Source of the DNA: Syntrophaceae bacterium UBA6087 | GTDB taxonomy: Bacteria > Desulfobacterota > Desulfomonilia > UBA1062 | Direction: 5' to 3' | DNA length: 64,000 bases | Assembly (NCBI GenBank): GCA_002448235.1 | Contig: DIXF01000010.1 | Span: 178,969-242,968, forward strand | Part shown: piece after piece, positions 27,565-36,960 of the stretch | How the letters are laid out: every line of letters starts with the position of its first letter | Numbering within the stretch: position 1 is the first letter of the stretch | The notes under the pieces: model-generated | The model's input: the letters and a program-made list of their open reading frames with translations, nothing else | Told to the model about the DNA's origin: nothing | The model's database searches: none | Position numbers and translations under genes: made by a program

Positions 27565-29529
27565 ATGGAGCATAAGAAGGAGACACGTGAGTTCAAGACA
27601 GAGGTGCAGAAGCTCCTCAAGCTGATCATCAATTCGCTTTATTCCCATCCGGAGATCTTCTTAAGAGAGCTCATCTCGAATGCCTCGGATGCGATCGACA
27701 AGGTCAGGTTCAGGTCTCAGACAGAGCCCGATATCCTCGGCGGAGACTCCGAGTTCAAGATCAGGATCGTCCCGGACGCGAAAAACAGGACGATCACTAT
27801 CGAAGACAACGGCATCGGCATGACCTACGACGAGGTGGTCGAGAACATCGGGACCATTGCCCAGAGCGGAACCAAGGCCTTCCTCGAGGCCATCGAAGAG
27901 GCGAAAAAGAAGGAAAGCATTGCGCCCGAGCTCATCGGCCAGTTCGGCGTGGGATTCTACAGCTCGTTTATCGTAGCGGAAAAGGTGACCCTTCTCACCC
28001 GGGCAGCGGGACAGGAGAAGGCCACCCGGTGGGAGTCCACGGGAGACGGGGCGTACACGGTCGAAGAGGCTCAGAAGGCATCGAGAGGCACCGCGGTGAC
28101 GCTTACGCTTAAATCCCTGGGCGAAGACGAGCCCGATTACACCGACGAATGGACGATCAAGGGCATCGTGAAGCGGCACTCGGACTTCGTAAACTATCCC
28201 ATTGTCATGGATGTAAAGAGCCATGAGCCGATTCCGGAAGACGAGATCCTCAAGGACAAGGACGGCAAGCCGATCGGCTCCACGACGAGGGAGGTCGTGC
28301 GCGAAGAGACGCTGAATTCGATGAAGGCCATCTGGGCCAGGAACAAATCCGAAGTTACCGAAGATGAATACACCGAGTTCTACAAGCATATCAGTCACGA
28401 CTGGAACCCGCCGCTGGCGCATCTCCACATGAAGCTGGAAGGCACGACCGAATACCATGCGCTTCTGTACATCCCGTCCAAGCTCCCCTTCGACTTCACC
28501 ATGAGGGAGCGCAAGCACGGGATACACCTCTACAGCAAGCGCGTCTTTATCATGGACGACTGCAAGGAGCTCATGCCCGAGTATTTCAGCTTTGTCCACG
28601 GCGTGGTCGACGCCCCGGACCTGAACCTCAACATCAGCCGCGAGATCCTCCAGCAGGATGCCCTGGTCCGGAATATCCGGAAAAATCTCGTGAAGAAGAT
28701 CTTCGATCTCATCGAGGGCTTCGACGAGGAAAAGTACGATCAATTCTACTCGGAGTTCGGCCCGATTCTCAAAATGGGCATCGCCGTCGACCATGAAAAC
28801 CGCGAGCGAATCTCCAGGCTGCTCCGGTATCAGACCACCAAATCCGAGGGAAAGCTCATATCCTTGAGCGACTATATCTTGAGGATGACGCCCGGCCAGG
28901 AAGAGATCTACTACATCACCGGAGAAAATCCCGCCACCCTGAAGTCCAGCCCCCACCTGGAGAGGCTCAAGGAAAAGGACATCGAGGTGGTGCTCATGAC
29001 CGACCCCATCGACGAGTGGGTTGTCCAGACCTTGCGGCAGTTCGACGATAAAAAGTTCACATCCGCCGAAAAGGGCGACTTGAGCAACGAAACGGTGGAT
29101 GACAAAAAGAAAGACGAGTTCAAGGACTTCTTCGGGTTCATCAAGGAGGAGCTCAAGGATAAGGTAAAGGACGTGAAGGCCTCCACGCACCTCAAGGACT
29201 CACTCGCCTGCCTGTCGGGCGAGGCGTACGACATGAGCGCCTACATGGAGAAGATCCTCAAGGCCACAGGACAGAAGGCCGAGCCCGCGAAGAGGATCCT
29301 GGAGCTCAACGTCGACCATCCGGCCATCTCGAACATCAAGTTCATCTTCGAGAAGAACAGCCAGGATCCGCACCTGAAAGACTATGCCCGGCTCCTCTTC
29401 GACCTCGCGCTCGTATCCGAGGGCGGCAAGGTCGAAGATCCATCGTTCTTCTCCAAGACCATCGGCAATATCCTGGCCGAGTCGATCACCGTGGAAGAAC
29501 TCATGGAAGGCGACGCCATAGAGGTGTGA
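27565..29529 (+). CDS. htpG: Molecular chaperone HtpG (Hsp90)
   Basis: 654 residues, slightly longer than E. coli HtpG. The GHKL ATPase domain is complete: FLRELISNASDAIDKVR (catalytic Glu and Asn), TIEDNGIGMTYDEV, IAQSGTKAFLEA, GQFGVGFYSSFIVA. The middle domain has the catalytic-loop Arg in NLNISREILQQD, followed by the C-terminal dimerisation domain without an MEEVD tail, as is normal in bacteria. It remodels client proteins together with DnaK. GGAGG lies upstream of the ATG. Confidence 0.97.
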   Translation: MEHKKETREFKTEVQKLLKLIINSLYSHPEIFLRELISNASDAIDKVRFRSQTEPDILGGDSEFKIRIVPDAKNRTITIEDNGIGMTYDEVVENIGTIAQSGTKAFLEAIEEAKKKESIAPELIGQFGVGFYSSFIVAEKVTLLTRAAGQEKATRWESTGDGAYTVEEAQKASRGTAVTLTLKSLGEDEPDYTDEWTIKGIVKRHSDFVNYPIVMDVKSHEPIPEDEILKDKDGKPIGSTTREVVREETLNSMKAIWARNKSEVTEDEYTEFYKHISHDWNPPLAHLHMKLEGTTEYHALLYIPSKLPFDFTMRERKHGIHLYSKRVFIMDDCKELMPEYFSFVHGVVDAPDLNLNISREILQQDALVRNIRKNLVKKIFDLIEGFDEEKYDQFYSEFGPILKMGIAVDHENRERISRLLRYQTTKSEGKLISLSDYILRMTPGQEEIYYITGENPATLKSSPHLERLKEKDIEVVLMTDPIDEWVVQTLRQFDDKKFTSAEKGDLSNETVDDKKKDEFKDFFGFIKEELKDKVKDVKASTHLKDSLACLSGEAYDMSAYMEKILKATGQKAEPAKRILELNVDHPAISNIKFIFEKNSQDPHLKDYARLLFDLALVSEGGKVEDPSFFSKTIGNILAESITVEELMEGDAIEV

Positions 29530-29868
29530 GAAAACCGGGGAGCCTCCTCTCAAAGGGGGTTCCCCGGCACCGTATTCAACAGGTTCCGCTATCGGTCGGG
29601 CTCGGCTGGGCTTGAAGGATAAACGGCGCACATCTCCCATGTGCCGGCAACAAGTTATCAATGAGGTCAATCAACTGTATTCATGTGCCTTGAAGCGTAA
29701 AATCGGTGTTTGAAGCTTGCACTTCTGTGGACAAAAGCACATGTTAGGGCTACATCGGAGAATGTCCGGAGTATTCCGCACCCTTAAAGGGAGAGACATG
29801 GGGATACGGGTGTGCATCTCCCACCTCAAAAAGAAAACGCCGGGGTTTCCGGATGGCAGGAGCGCAGA
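29530..29868. other. 339-base intergenic region after htpG
   Basis: Beyond the stem-loop at its start, I see no reading frame, repeat or RNA gene. It presumably includes the promoter of the J-domain gene. Confidence 0.4.
29535..29567 (+). terminator. Stem-loop after htpG
   Basis: CCGGGGA (29535-29541) pairs with TCCCCGG (29561-29567); inner bases add some pairing. No T-run follows, so it is at best a weak or Rho-assisted terminator. Confidence 0.4.
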
Positions 29869-30306
29869 ATGAAACTATTCTGGATATTGCTGGCTCTCAT
29901 CTATGCGTTGAGCCCCTATGACCTTCTGCCGGATTTTTTCCCTGTCTGGGGCCGTATAGACGACCTGGTAGTCATCTATCTCCTGTGGAGATACGTGCTC
30001 TCCGGGCGTAAGGGGCCTTCAGGCGCCGCAAACGGTTCCCGCGGACAAGGATCGTCTGCCGGTGATTCAGCCGCCGGTTCCCGATACGGGACCGACACCG
30101 AAGCGCCGGCCGGGAGCAGCGACCCGTACGCGGTCCTCGGTGTCGGCCGCGATGCATCCAGAGAGGAGATCCAGAAGGCGTACAGGACCCTTGCGAGCAA
30201 GTATCACCCGGACAAGGTCGCCCACCTGGGCGATGAGTTCCGCTTGCTTGCAGAAAAACGGTTCAAGGAGATCCAGCAGGCATATAACGCGCTGGAGATC
30301 CGCTGA
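29869..30306 (+). CDS. DUF1232-like membrane protein with C-terminal J domain
   Basis: 145 residues from the ATG at 29869 (AGGAG seven bases upstream). The N-terminal part has a hydrophobic helix and the motif LALIYALSPYDLLPDFFP, typical of DUF1232 proteins, then a second short hydrophobic stretch (DDLVVIYLLWRYVL). A Gly/Ser-rich linker follows, and a complete J domain occupies the last 65 residues with the HPD tripeptide in SKYHPDKVAHLG. The J domain should stimulate DnaK ATPase at the inner-membrane surface. No Gly/Phe region or zinc finger, so it is a specialised co-chaperone and not DnaJ. It follows htpG, another chaperone, on the same strand. Confidence 0.85.
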   Translation: MKLFWILLALIYALSPYDLLPDFFPVWGRIDDLVVIYLLWRYVLSGRKGPSGAANGSRGQGSSAGDSAAGSRYGTDTEAPAGSSDPYAVLGVGRDASREEIQKAYRTLASKYHPDKVAHLGDEFRLLAEKRFKEIQQAYNALEIR

Positions 30307-30331
30307 AAAGTGATTCAAACGTAGAATCTTC

Positions 30332-31678
30332 CTAGGCCCTTGCCTTGCCCGGATACGGAATCACATTGCTGTAGCGCATGAAGCAGCCTTTCGTTTCCTT
30401 CGCCTTGTACATAGCGGTATCCGCGTGCTTCAGGAGCAGCTGCGCATCGTGCCCGTCATCGGGATAGACGCTGATCCCGACACTCGCCGAGATAAAATCG
30501 ATGAGGATTCCTCCGATCTTATACGGCTCCGAGACATTCTTGACGATCCTTTCCGCAACGCGCTCCGCGTGGAGGTCCTGGGAATTTGTGAGGATGATGG
30601 TGAACTCGTCGCCGCCCAGCCTGCTGATGTAGTCGCTGCCTCTTAAGGCATCCCTTAGTCTTGATGCGACTTCGATGAGAAGCTTGTCGCCGATCTCATG
30701 ACCGTACATGTCGTTTGCCTTCTTGAACGAGTCCAGATCGAGATACAGGATCGCCCTTCTGTTTTCATAGCGCTTCGCCTCCCTTAAGGTGTCGGCAAGC
30801 TTTTCCATGAAGGCCTTCCTGTTGTAGAGACCGGTGAGAGGATCGTGGTACGCCATGTAGGCCAGCTCCTGCTCGCTGCGCTTCCGCTCCGTGACATCGC
30901 GGATGATCCCCTGGAACCCTATCGGGTCTCCCTTCCGGTTTTTCCGCAAGGAAACGGAGGTTTCCACATAAATGACGGTCCCGTCTTTTTTCATGAGATC
31001 CCATTCCATGGACTGGACCGACTCTCCGGTCATGAAGATGTTGTGAAAGGTTTTAAAGACGAACTCGGCGTTCTTCTCTTCCATCAGGAGCTTGTAGCTC
31101 TTCCCCATCAGCTCTTCTTCGGTATACCCAAGGTGCTCGTGAACGCGATGGTTGAAGAAGGTGAAGTCTCCTGCCAGGTCTACTTCGAAATACCCGTCTT
31201 CGATAGCATCGATGATCAGCCTGAAACGCATATCGCTCTCGATGAGAGACTGCTCGGTCTCCAGCTGTTCGGTAACGTCACGGGCGATGCCGAGCACGGA
31301 CTTGTTCCCGTTTCCGTTGTCTTTGAGGCTGTTCTTGTATTCGATGATGTGCACGCTGCCGTCTTTGGCCATGACCTGCATGAGCCCTTCGTCTTTTCCC
31401 TGGGTGATCACCCGCTGGAGATACTCGTCGAACTGTTTCTGGTATTGCGGGGGCATCATTTGCCTCGTGTTTTTCCCGATCATATCTTCCCGGGAATAAC
31501 CGAGCTGGCCCAGGTAATGAGGATTGATCTCGGTAAAGTTACCTTCAAGATCGTGCTCGAAGATGAACTCAGAGATGTTCTTGCATATTTCGGCGAACCG
31601 TTCCGTGTCGTTCAGGACCTTTGCTTCGAGATCCCTCAGCTTCGCCAGCAGCTCATCATACGTCGGCTTCCCGTTCAT
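30332..31678 (-). CDS. PAS-PAS-GGDEF diguanylate cyclase
   Basis: 448 residues from the ATG at 31678, with GGAGGAG seven bases upstream. Two PAS domains (about 20-135 and 140-265, each followed by a PAC-like segment such as VLGIARDVTEQ and FQGIIRDVTERKRSE) lead to a GGDEF domain at about 275-440. The active site reads RLGGDEF and is intact; the I-site pattern RxxD upstream is not obvious. No membrane segment, so a cytoplasmic sensor. It is predicted to make cyclic di-GMP in response to a signal sensed by the PAS domains. No EAL domain. Confidence 0.93.
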   Translation of the reverse strand: MNGKPTYDELLAKLRDLEAKVLNDTERFAEICKNISEFIFEHDLEGNFTEINPHYLGQLGYSREDMIGKNTRQMMPPQYQKQFDEYLQRVITQGKDEGLMQVMAKDGSVHIIEYKNSLKDNGNGNKSVLGIARDVTEQLETEQSLIESDMRFRLIIDAIEDGYFEVDLAGDFTFFNHRVHEHLGYTEEELMGKSYKLLMEEKNAEFVFKTFHNIFMTGESVQSMEWDLMKKDGTVIYVETSVSLRKNRKGDPIGFQGIIRDVTERKRSEQELAYMAYHDPLTGLYNRKAFMEKLADTLREAKRYENRRAILYLDLDSFKKANDMYGHEIGDKLLIEVASRLRDALRGSDYISRLGGDEFTIILTNSQDLHAERVAERIVKNVSEPYKIGGILIDFISASVGISVYPDDGHDAQLLLKHADTAMYKAKETKGCFMRYSNVIPYPGKARA

Positions 31679-32016
31679 CTCACTCCTCCTCGAACATACG
31701 GACATGCTCTTGCCGCCTCAAATCCGGCCGAACACATAAAACCTCCGAAAGCTCTATTTGCACATTCCGAGCCTATCGGAATTCTAAAAGAAAATATTTA
31801 TGATTCGTGAATCGAATAAATCATGAGAAAATGAATCCCTGGGTGATCAAACAGGAGGCTTTCCCGGTATGAAAACAATTATCTGATGACGGCGGCCTTG
31901 ACTTCCCTTCTTCGGCTCCTATCTTTAACCATTAAGCCTTGGGTTCACAAATCAAGCTGAGTATCTCCCCATAGACCCTCACTTGAAAAGAGCCCGAGGC
32001 TCACTTTTTCTTTCTG
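31679..32016. other. 338-base region between the cyclase and the nitroreductase gene
   Basis: Holds the 3' terminator of the nitroreductase gene (31986-32002) and, nearer the cyclase, an AT-rich stretch (about 31780-31830) that may contain its promoter. Nothing else recognised. Confidence 0.4.
31986..32002 (-). terminator. Short terminator of the SagB-like gene
   Basis: On the minus strand GAGCC, loop TCG, GGCTC, then TTTTC. It begins 15 bases behind the stop codon at 32017. Confidence 0.6.
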
Positions 32017-32754
32017 TCAGACACACATGCCGGTCTGTCCGATCACGCTCATGTACACGACGCTTTCATCCGTCCCGTCGGTCCCGATGATCTCGTTCAC
32101 CTCGTTGTCGAACATGGAGCCGATGTGGCAGCATCCGAGCCCGATGCTTGCCGAGGCAAGCGCCAGATTCTGCGCCATGTGCCCGGCATCGAGATAGATG
32201 TAGCGATATCCCCGCTGCTTGTACTTCCAGACCGACCGCTCGAACAGGGCCGCATAAACGATTACCGCCGCAGCACTGGCGCACATCTGCTGGCCGAGCG
32301 ATGCATGCGCGATTCTACTACTGAAATCGCCCGCCTCCAACTCTTCCATGAGATGGTGCTTCACCTGGTAATGATATACGCCGTTCTCGATTCCGGTGAC
32401 GCGGTTGGCGATGATATAGGTCTCTATGGGATAAAGGGCCCCTGCAGAAGGGGCTGTCCGGAAGGCAAAGCCCATCTCTTTGCGCTGGATGCCGCTCGAC
32501 GACCATAAAACGCAGGAAAGCATGTCCAGAGAGATCGGAGCGTCGATAAAGCGCCTCTGGCTCTTTCTCCGGAGCAGGGCCTCATAAAGGTTCATGTCGC
32601 CGCATCGTTCTACCGCAGGCAACGCAATCTTTCCCGCCTCCGGGTACTCCTTGTACATAAGCGGCTTGTTATTCAGGTCGACGGACCCTCCGGGCAGCCG
32701 GTTCCTGTCGTATTTGGTCTCTCTCTGAAACTTCTCGCCGATCTTTTCTTCCAT
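32017..32754 (-). CDS. SagB/ThcOx-type nitroreductase-fold oxidoreductase
   Basis: 245 residues of the FMN nitroreductase superfamily, nearest the SagB/ThcOx group: an early LYEALLRRKSQRRF FMN-phosphate segment, TAPSAGALYPIETYII, VYHYQVKHHLME, a YIYLDAGHMAQNLALA helix, and the C-terminal glycine-rich FMN contact IGLGCCHIGSMFDNEVNEI. Family members oxidise azoline rings in peptide natural products or reduce unknown substrates; no precursor peptide or cyclodehydratase gene is nearby, so a stand-alone redox role is more likely. AGGAGGGG precedes the start. The TrpR-family gene upstream is co-oriented, 68 bases away. Confidence 0.87.
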   Translation of the reverse strand: MEEKIGEKFQRETKYDRNRLPGGSVDLNNKPLMYKEYPEAGKIALPAVERCGDMNLYEALLRRKSQRRFIDAPISLDMLSCVLWSSSGIQRKEMGFAFRTAPSAGALYPIETYIIANRVTGIENGVYHYQVKHHLMEELEAGDFSSRIAHASLGQQMCASAAAVIVYAALFERSVWKYKQRGYRYIYLDAGHMAQNLALASASIGLGCCHIGSMFDNEVNEIIGTDGTDESVVYMSVIGQTGMCV

Positions 32755-32822
32755 ATGCCCCCCTCCTGATCATACGGATTACTTAGGCCGGATCTACCCG
32801 GTATCTCCGGCTCCCCCGGGAA

Positions 32823-33104
32823 TCATTCTTCCTTTTTCCCGTAGCAGGCGTCGAGCAGCCTCTTCGTGATGGAGCCGGGTTTTTTCAATATCTTTGATCC
32901 CCGCGTTATCTTGCACAGGCTTATCTTGTGACTTGCCGCGATCTTCCTCTGTGTGTGTCCCGCGTGCAGTTCCTTCAGCAGTTCCCACCTGAGCTCGAGG
33001 TCTTTGATCTCTTTGGGCGTGAATATCTCTTCAAAAAAAGACACCATCTCCTGGTAATCCCTCACATCGGCAAATACCTTCTGCAGTTCGTGTCGCGTCT
33101 TCAT
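32823..33104 (-). CDS. TrpR/YerC-family DNA-binding protein
   Basis: 93 residues, all helical. The pattern FTPKEIKDLELRWELLKELH followed by the helix-turn-helix TQRKIAASHKISLCKITRGS resembles Trp repressor, including the TITRGS-like recognition helix end, and the KKPGS loop. The ATG at 33104 has GGAGGT seven bases upstream; the GTG at 33113 overlaps that site and is less likely. Trp-binding residues cannot be assigned safely. It may regulate itself and the downstream nitroreductase gene. Confidence 0.82.
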   Translation of the reverse strand: MKTRHELQKVFADVRDYQEMVSFFEEIFTPKEIKDLELRWELLKELHAGHTQRKIAASHKISLCKITRGSKILKKPGSITKRLLDACYGKKEE

Positions 33105-33231
33105 AGAAACCACCTCCCCTTCAACGGGTGTACGGAATCTTGTAAAAGGTTACAATATATTCATACCATTTTCCAGGCTTTCCTTTGTCCCGTGCCCCAT
33201 AGCCCTATCGATACCCTTCCGCGGTATGTCC

Positions 33232-34386
33232 TCATCGCAAAAACCGCTGCAGCATTCCCCTGCGGATAGAAAGAGCGTCCTGAGGGCATACCTCCAGACA
33301 GCAGAAGCACCTGATGCACGCATCGTAGTCGAACTGCGGCATGTTCACACCGGCCGGAGCCTTTTCGATGGCCTGCACGGGACATATCTTCATGCACTGG
33401 TAGCATAAGCTGCAGCGGTCCTCTTTTGCAACGGGCTTACCTACGAAAAGCTTATTGAGCAGCGTCTTTATCAAAGGCACGCCGATGATCCCGGTCATCC
33501 CCGGCCCTGATGCTGGGACAAACCCCTCGATGCGCATGTCTTCGATCTGACGGCCTACGACCTCGATCTCCTGTTCGGAAGACACACCCAGGCCTCTGAG
33601 GAAACCCAAGACGAGGATAGGCGAGAGCCGGGGGTTGAGGCCGCTCACGCAAGTCGCCACCCAGTCCACGGCCAGACCGTCGGTCCCGGTAATGACCGCG
33701 CCCATCTTTCTCGGCCTCCCGCCGGTTCCCGGCCCGTTTCCTTCAAGGGCGACAACGGCGTCCATGAGATGAACAAGGGGCTTTCCGGGATGGAATCCCT
33801 TGAGGAAGGCGCCGTACAGATCCAGGATTGCCTCGCAGAATTCTTCTCTTTTGGGGAGTTTCATGTGCAGCTGGGACTTTCTCATCCCGGGCACGGCGCC
33901 GAACAGGTTTTTCACGCTCGCCGTCACATAGGTCAAGCCATGGGTCTTGAACTTCGGCAGGTTGACGATGACCTCGGCGTCAAAGAAAGCGTGGGCTATC
34001 TCGAAGGTCTTGAATCTCTTAGCCTCCGGGTACGAGATCCTGGCAACCCGGGACAGATCCGCAACCGGAATCCCGAGGTGCTTCAGAATCTCGTCGTATC
34101 CGGTGGTCCGCAAGGCATGGTGCAGAGAGGCGACGGCCGGGGATTCCGCAAGCACCGGCCGTCCCCCGTGGTCGATCACGATCTCGGCGGCGGCCCGGAA
34201 AAAACCGGGATGGGTTACGATGCCGCTTTCAGGGCCGGCGGCCGACAGAAGATTGGGCTTCAGCACGACCCGCGTCCCGTGAAAAGACTTCAGAGGAAAG
34301 CGGCATCCCTCAAAGCCCTCGATTATCCTTTCCTTGAGCTCTCCGGGGGCATACCCCCCGCATCTCAAGAGCGATACCTCGGCCAT
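33232..34386 (-). CDS. DUF362 protein with C-terminal two-cluster ferredoxin domain
   Basis: 384 residues. The DUF362 region (about 1-300) has VVLKPNLLSA, HPGFFRAAAEIVIDHGG, NLPKFKTHGLTYVTASVKNLFG and GNGPGTGGRPRKMG. The end holds two complete [4Fe-4S] motifs, CSLCYQCMKICP and CIRCFCCLEVCP. These proteins are common in anaerobes and are thought to act in electron transfer, but no reaction is established. It is transcribed divergently from xth. Confidence 0.9.
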   Translation of the reverse strand: MAEVSLLRCGGYAPGELKERIIEGFEGCRFPLKSFHGTRVVLKPNLLSAAGPESGIVTHPGFFRAAAEIVIDHGGRPVLAESPAVASLHHALRTTGYDEILKHLGIPVADLSRVARISYPEAKRFKTFEIAHAFFDAEVIVNLPKFKTHGLTYVTASVKNLFGAVPGMRKSQLHMKLPKREEFCEAILDLYGAFLKGFHPGKPLVHLMDAVVALEGNGPGTGGRPRKMGAVITGTDGLAVDWVATCVSGLNPRLSPILVLGFLRGLGVSSEQEIEVVGRQIEDMRIEGFVPASGPGMTGIIGVPLIKTLLNKLFVGKPVAKEDRCSLCYQCMKICPVQAIEKAPAGVNMPQFDYDACIRCFCCLEVCPQDALSIRRGMLQRFLR

Positions 34387-34571
34387 GGCGTCCTCATACT
34401 ATTCTCAGATAACTCCATAATACCGGGAATATCTGATAGATCAACGGGATTATGCCCGGCTGCTTCGCCACCGGCAGGCGCCCCCACCAATACGGAATGG
34501 AAACTGCCGCGCCTTTGGTATATAAGGCCGTTACACGGTTTTTTCAGGAAAGCTGCAGGAGGAGTGACGGA

Positions 34572-35324
34572 GTGAAGCTTGTATCGTGGAACGTCAACGG
34601 CATCAGGGCTGCAATCAGAAACGGCTTTTATACTTCTCTGGCTGAGATGGACCCGGATATCGTCTGCCTCCAGGAAACCAAGATAGGACTCGACCAGATC
34701 AGGATCGACCTGCCCGGATACCGGCAGTTCTGGAACTGCGCGGACAAGAGAGGCTACTCGGGCACGGCCGTCTTCTCCCGGATCGAGCCGGCCTCGGTTT
34801 CCTACGGGATGGGGATCCCGGAGCATGACCGCGAGGGGAGGATCGTCACGCTCGAGTTCGCTTCGTTCTTCCTCGTAAACGCCTATACGCCAAACGCACA
34901 GCACGAGCTTGCGAGGCTCGATTACCGCACGAAGTGGGATGCGGATTTCCTGGCGTTTCTCAAGGAGCTTGAAAGGCGGAAGCCCGTTATCTTCTGCGGC
35001 GACTTCAACACGGCCCACAAGGAGATCGACCTCAAAAACCCCAAATCGAACCTGCGCAATCCCGGGTTCACGGTCGAGGAGCGCGCCGCGCTCGACAGGT
35101 GGGTGGAAAACGGATTCATCGACACCTTCCGGGAGTTCAACAAGGAGCCCGGCAACTATACCTGGTGGTCGTACCGTTTCAACGCACGCACGAAAGACAT
35201 CGGCTGGCGGATCGATTATTTCTGGATGTCCGCGTCGCTGAGAGAGTCGCTTCAGGACGCCTTCATCTACAAGCACATCAGCGGGTCGGACCACTGCCCG
35301 GTGGGGATCGTCCTCAAAGACTGA
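34572..35324 (+). CDS. xth: Exodeoxyribonuclease III (AP endonuclease)
   Basis: 250 residues from the GTG at 34572, which has GGAGGAG upstream and gives the canonical start KLVSWNVNGIRAA. Catalytic motifs: LQETKIG (metal Glu), GYSGTAVF, FCGDFNTAHKEID (Asp/Asn), the WRIDYFW motif and the terminal GSDHCPVG (Asp-His). It cleaves 5' to abasic sites and trims blocked 3' ends in base-excision repair. The open frame extends 40 codons upstream of the GTG, but that part lacks family similarity. Confidence 0.95.
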   Translation: MKLVSWNVNGIRAAIRNGFYTSLAEMDPDIVCLQETKIGLDQIRIDLPGYRQFWNCADKRGYSGTAVFSRIEPASVSYGMGIPEHDREGRIVTLEFASFFLVNAYTPNAQHELARLDYRTKWDADFLAFLKELERRKPVIFCGDFNTAHKEIDLKNPKSNLRNPGFTVEERAALDRWVENGFIDTFREFNKEPGNYTWWSYRFNARTKDIGWRIDYFWMSASLRESLQDAFIYKHISGSDHCPVGIVLKD

Positions 35325-35397
35325 TCGCCTTCAAAAAGATCCGGGGAGCCCTCGTATCCCTTCACCGCATTCTCCGGCGCCGCTGCGCCCGGCTTCT

Positions 35398-36189
35398 TTA
35401 CTTCAGCAGATAGAGGCTCGCTGCCATGACCGCCATGCCGGTGATCACCCCCATGATGGGCAGGTGCTCCGATTCCATGGATTTTGCAACCGGGATGAGC
35501 TCGTCAAGGGAGATGGAAACCATGATGCCCCCCACAGCCGCCAGCGCAATCCCCATCACGGTCTCGGACAGGAACGGCATGAGCACTGCTGCTGCGATTA
35601 AGCCGCCCAGCACCTCGCTCATGCCCGAGAACAGGGACCAGAAGAAGGCCTTCTTCCGGCTGCCCGTCGCATAGTACACGGGCGCCGATATGGCCAGGCC
35701 TTCGGGGATGTTGTGCAGGGCGATGGCGATGCCGAATGCAAGGCCGAGCTTTAAGTCCTGCATGGCGCTTACGAATGTGCCCATGCCCTCCGGAAAGTTG
35801 TGAATGGCGATGCCGAGCATGACGAGAAGGCCGGTGCGCTCCATTGTCTGCAGATTCATCCTGTCGCCGGGCGAAGAGCCGTCCGCGGGATGGTCGTGCT
35901 GCCCGATGTAATCATGGGGGATCATGAAATCGATGAGAAAGTACACCAGCATGCCGGCAAAAAACGCGCCGTAGGCTCCGACTTGCCCCAGCCCTTGAGC
36001 CTGGATCGCGGTGGGGAGAAGCTCCATGAAGGCAATAAAGGTCATGACGCCTGCAGAGAACCCGAGGGTAAAGGAGAGGAACCCGGCTGACGGCCTTTTC
36101 AGGAAGAGCCCGAAGAGGCTGCCGACGGCAGTCGAGAGCCCTGCCGCCGTGGTAATGATCAGTGCCTGAACGACGTTTGCCTCTCCCAT
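35398..36189 (-). CDS. ZIP-family divalent metal transporter (ZupT-like)
   Basis: 263 residues with eight predicted membrane helices. The metal-site helices read HNFPEGMGTF (TM4) and ALHNIPEGLAIS (TM5), the classic HNxPEG pairs of ZIP proteins. A short His/Asp-rich loop (around QHDHPADGSSPGD) lies between TM3 and TM4. Such proteins import Zn or Fe and Mn into the cytoplasm. A second, more diverged ZIP lies at 38875-39630. Confidence 0.92.
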   Translation of the reverse strand: MGEANVVQALIITTAAGLSTAVGSLFGLFLKRPSAGFLSFTLGFSAGVMTFIAFMELLPTAIQAQGLGQVGAYGAFFAGMLVYFLIDFMIPHDYIGQHDHPADGSSPGDRMNLQTMERTGLLVMLGIAIHNFPEGMGTFVSAMQDLKLGLAFGIAIALHNIPEGLAISAPVYYATGSRKKAFFWSLFSGMSEVLGGLIAAAVLMPFLSETVMGIALAAVGGIMVSISLDELIPVAKSMESEHLPIMGVITGMAVMAASLYLLK

Positions 36190-36213
36190 CAGACCATTAG
36201 CCTATAAATTTAT

Positions 36214-36960
36214 TTACGTGGCCTTCCAGGTGAAATTTTCTTTTTTCACGCTCTTGGGGTCCACCCCTAAGTCCTCCAGCTCTCCGAGGACGAAGTCCTG
36301 CATCGGCGGCGGGCCGCAGAGGTATATGGCGGGGTCGTCCGGGGGAAGATACTTTCCGATCAGATCCCTGGTGCATCTGCCCTCCTCATAAAAGACCCCG
36401 GGAAAGGCACCATCCGCATACCCTGCGATGTCCGTGCCTTCCGGCACCCTGCTCAAGTTATTCACGACCAGCAGGGGAATCTCGCGGGTCATCTGCTTCA
36501 GCTCTTCCTGGGCAAAGGCGTCTTCGATGGTCCTGTTCGACCAGATCAGAACCACCCGGTTGGCGAACTTGATATTCCTGAAATGCCTCAGGACGCTCAA
36601 GAAGGGGGTTATCCCCACGCCTCCAGCGATCATGACGATGGAATCCTGCGCATCGATATCCTTGCAGAACAGGCCGTACGGTCCGGCGCAGATGACCTCT
36701 TCGCCCGGCTTGAGCCCGTGGGCGGCAGTGGTGAACGCCCCCTGCCTTTTCATGGTCACCTTGAGGAGCGGGTCTTCCGGTGCGCACGATATGGTGAACG
36801 GATGCGGCTTGCTCCACTCTCCGTCCTGCATGATCTTCAGGGTAAGGAAGCTTCCTGCCCGGCGCTTCCCGAACGATTCATCGAATCCTTCGAAGTAAAG
36901 AGATGTAATGTCGTGGGTTTCCTTCTCCAGCTTTACAACTTTTGCCGCACCCTTTTCCAT
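36214..36960 (-). CDS. Ferredoxin-NAD(P)H-reductase-like flavoprotein
   Basis: 248 residues from the ATG at 36960 (GGAGAAG just upstream). The FAD-binding barrel has KPHPFTISCAPED (R/KxYS-like motif as HPFTIS) and GPYGLF; the NAD(P)-binding half has IAGGVGITPFLSVLRH, LIWSNRT, and AIYLCGPPPMQDFV. It has no [2Fe-2S] domain, so a separate partner is needed. Reaction likely NAD(P)H oxidation with transfer to a ferredoxin or membrane acceptor; the partner is unknown. It is 25 bases downstream of nothing on the same strand but precedes the ZIP gene by position only. Confidence 0.88.
   Translation of the reverse strand: MEKGAAKVVKLEKETHDITSLYFEGFDESFGKRRAGSFLTLKIMQDGEWSKPHPFTISCAPEDPLLKVTMKRQGAFTTAAHGLKPGEEVICAGPYGLFCKDIDAQDSIVMIAGGVGITPFLSVLRHFRNIKFANRVVLIWSNRTIEDAFAQEELKQMTREIPLLVVNNLSRVPEGTDIAGYADGAFPGVFYEEGRCTRDLIGKYLPPDDPAIYLCGPPPMQDFVLGELEDLGVDPKSVKKENFTWKAT

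Noticed and set aside
27661..29190. Minus-strand open frame of 509 codons across htpG
   Set aside because: Mirror of the HtpG coding sequence; its composition is that of an antisense shadow with no ribosome-binding site.
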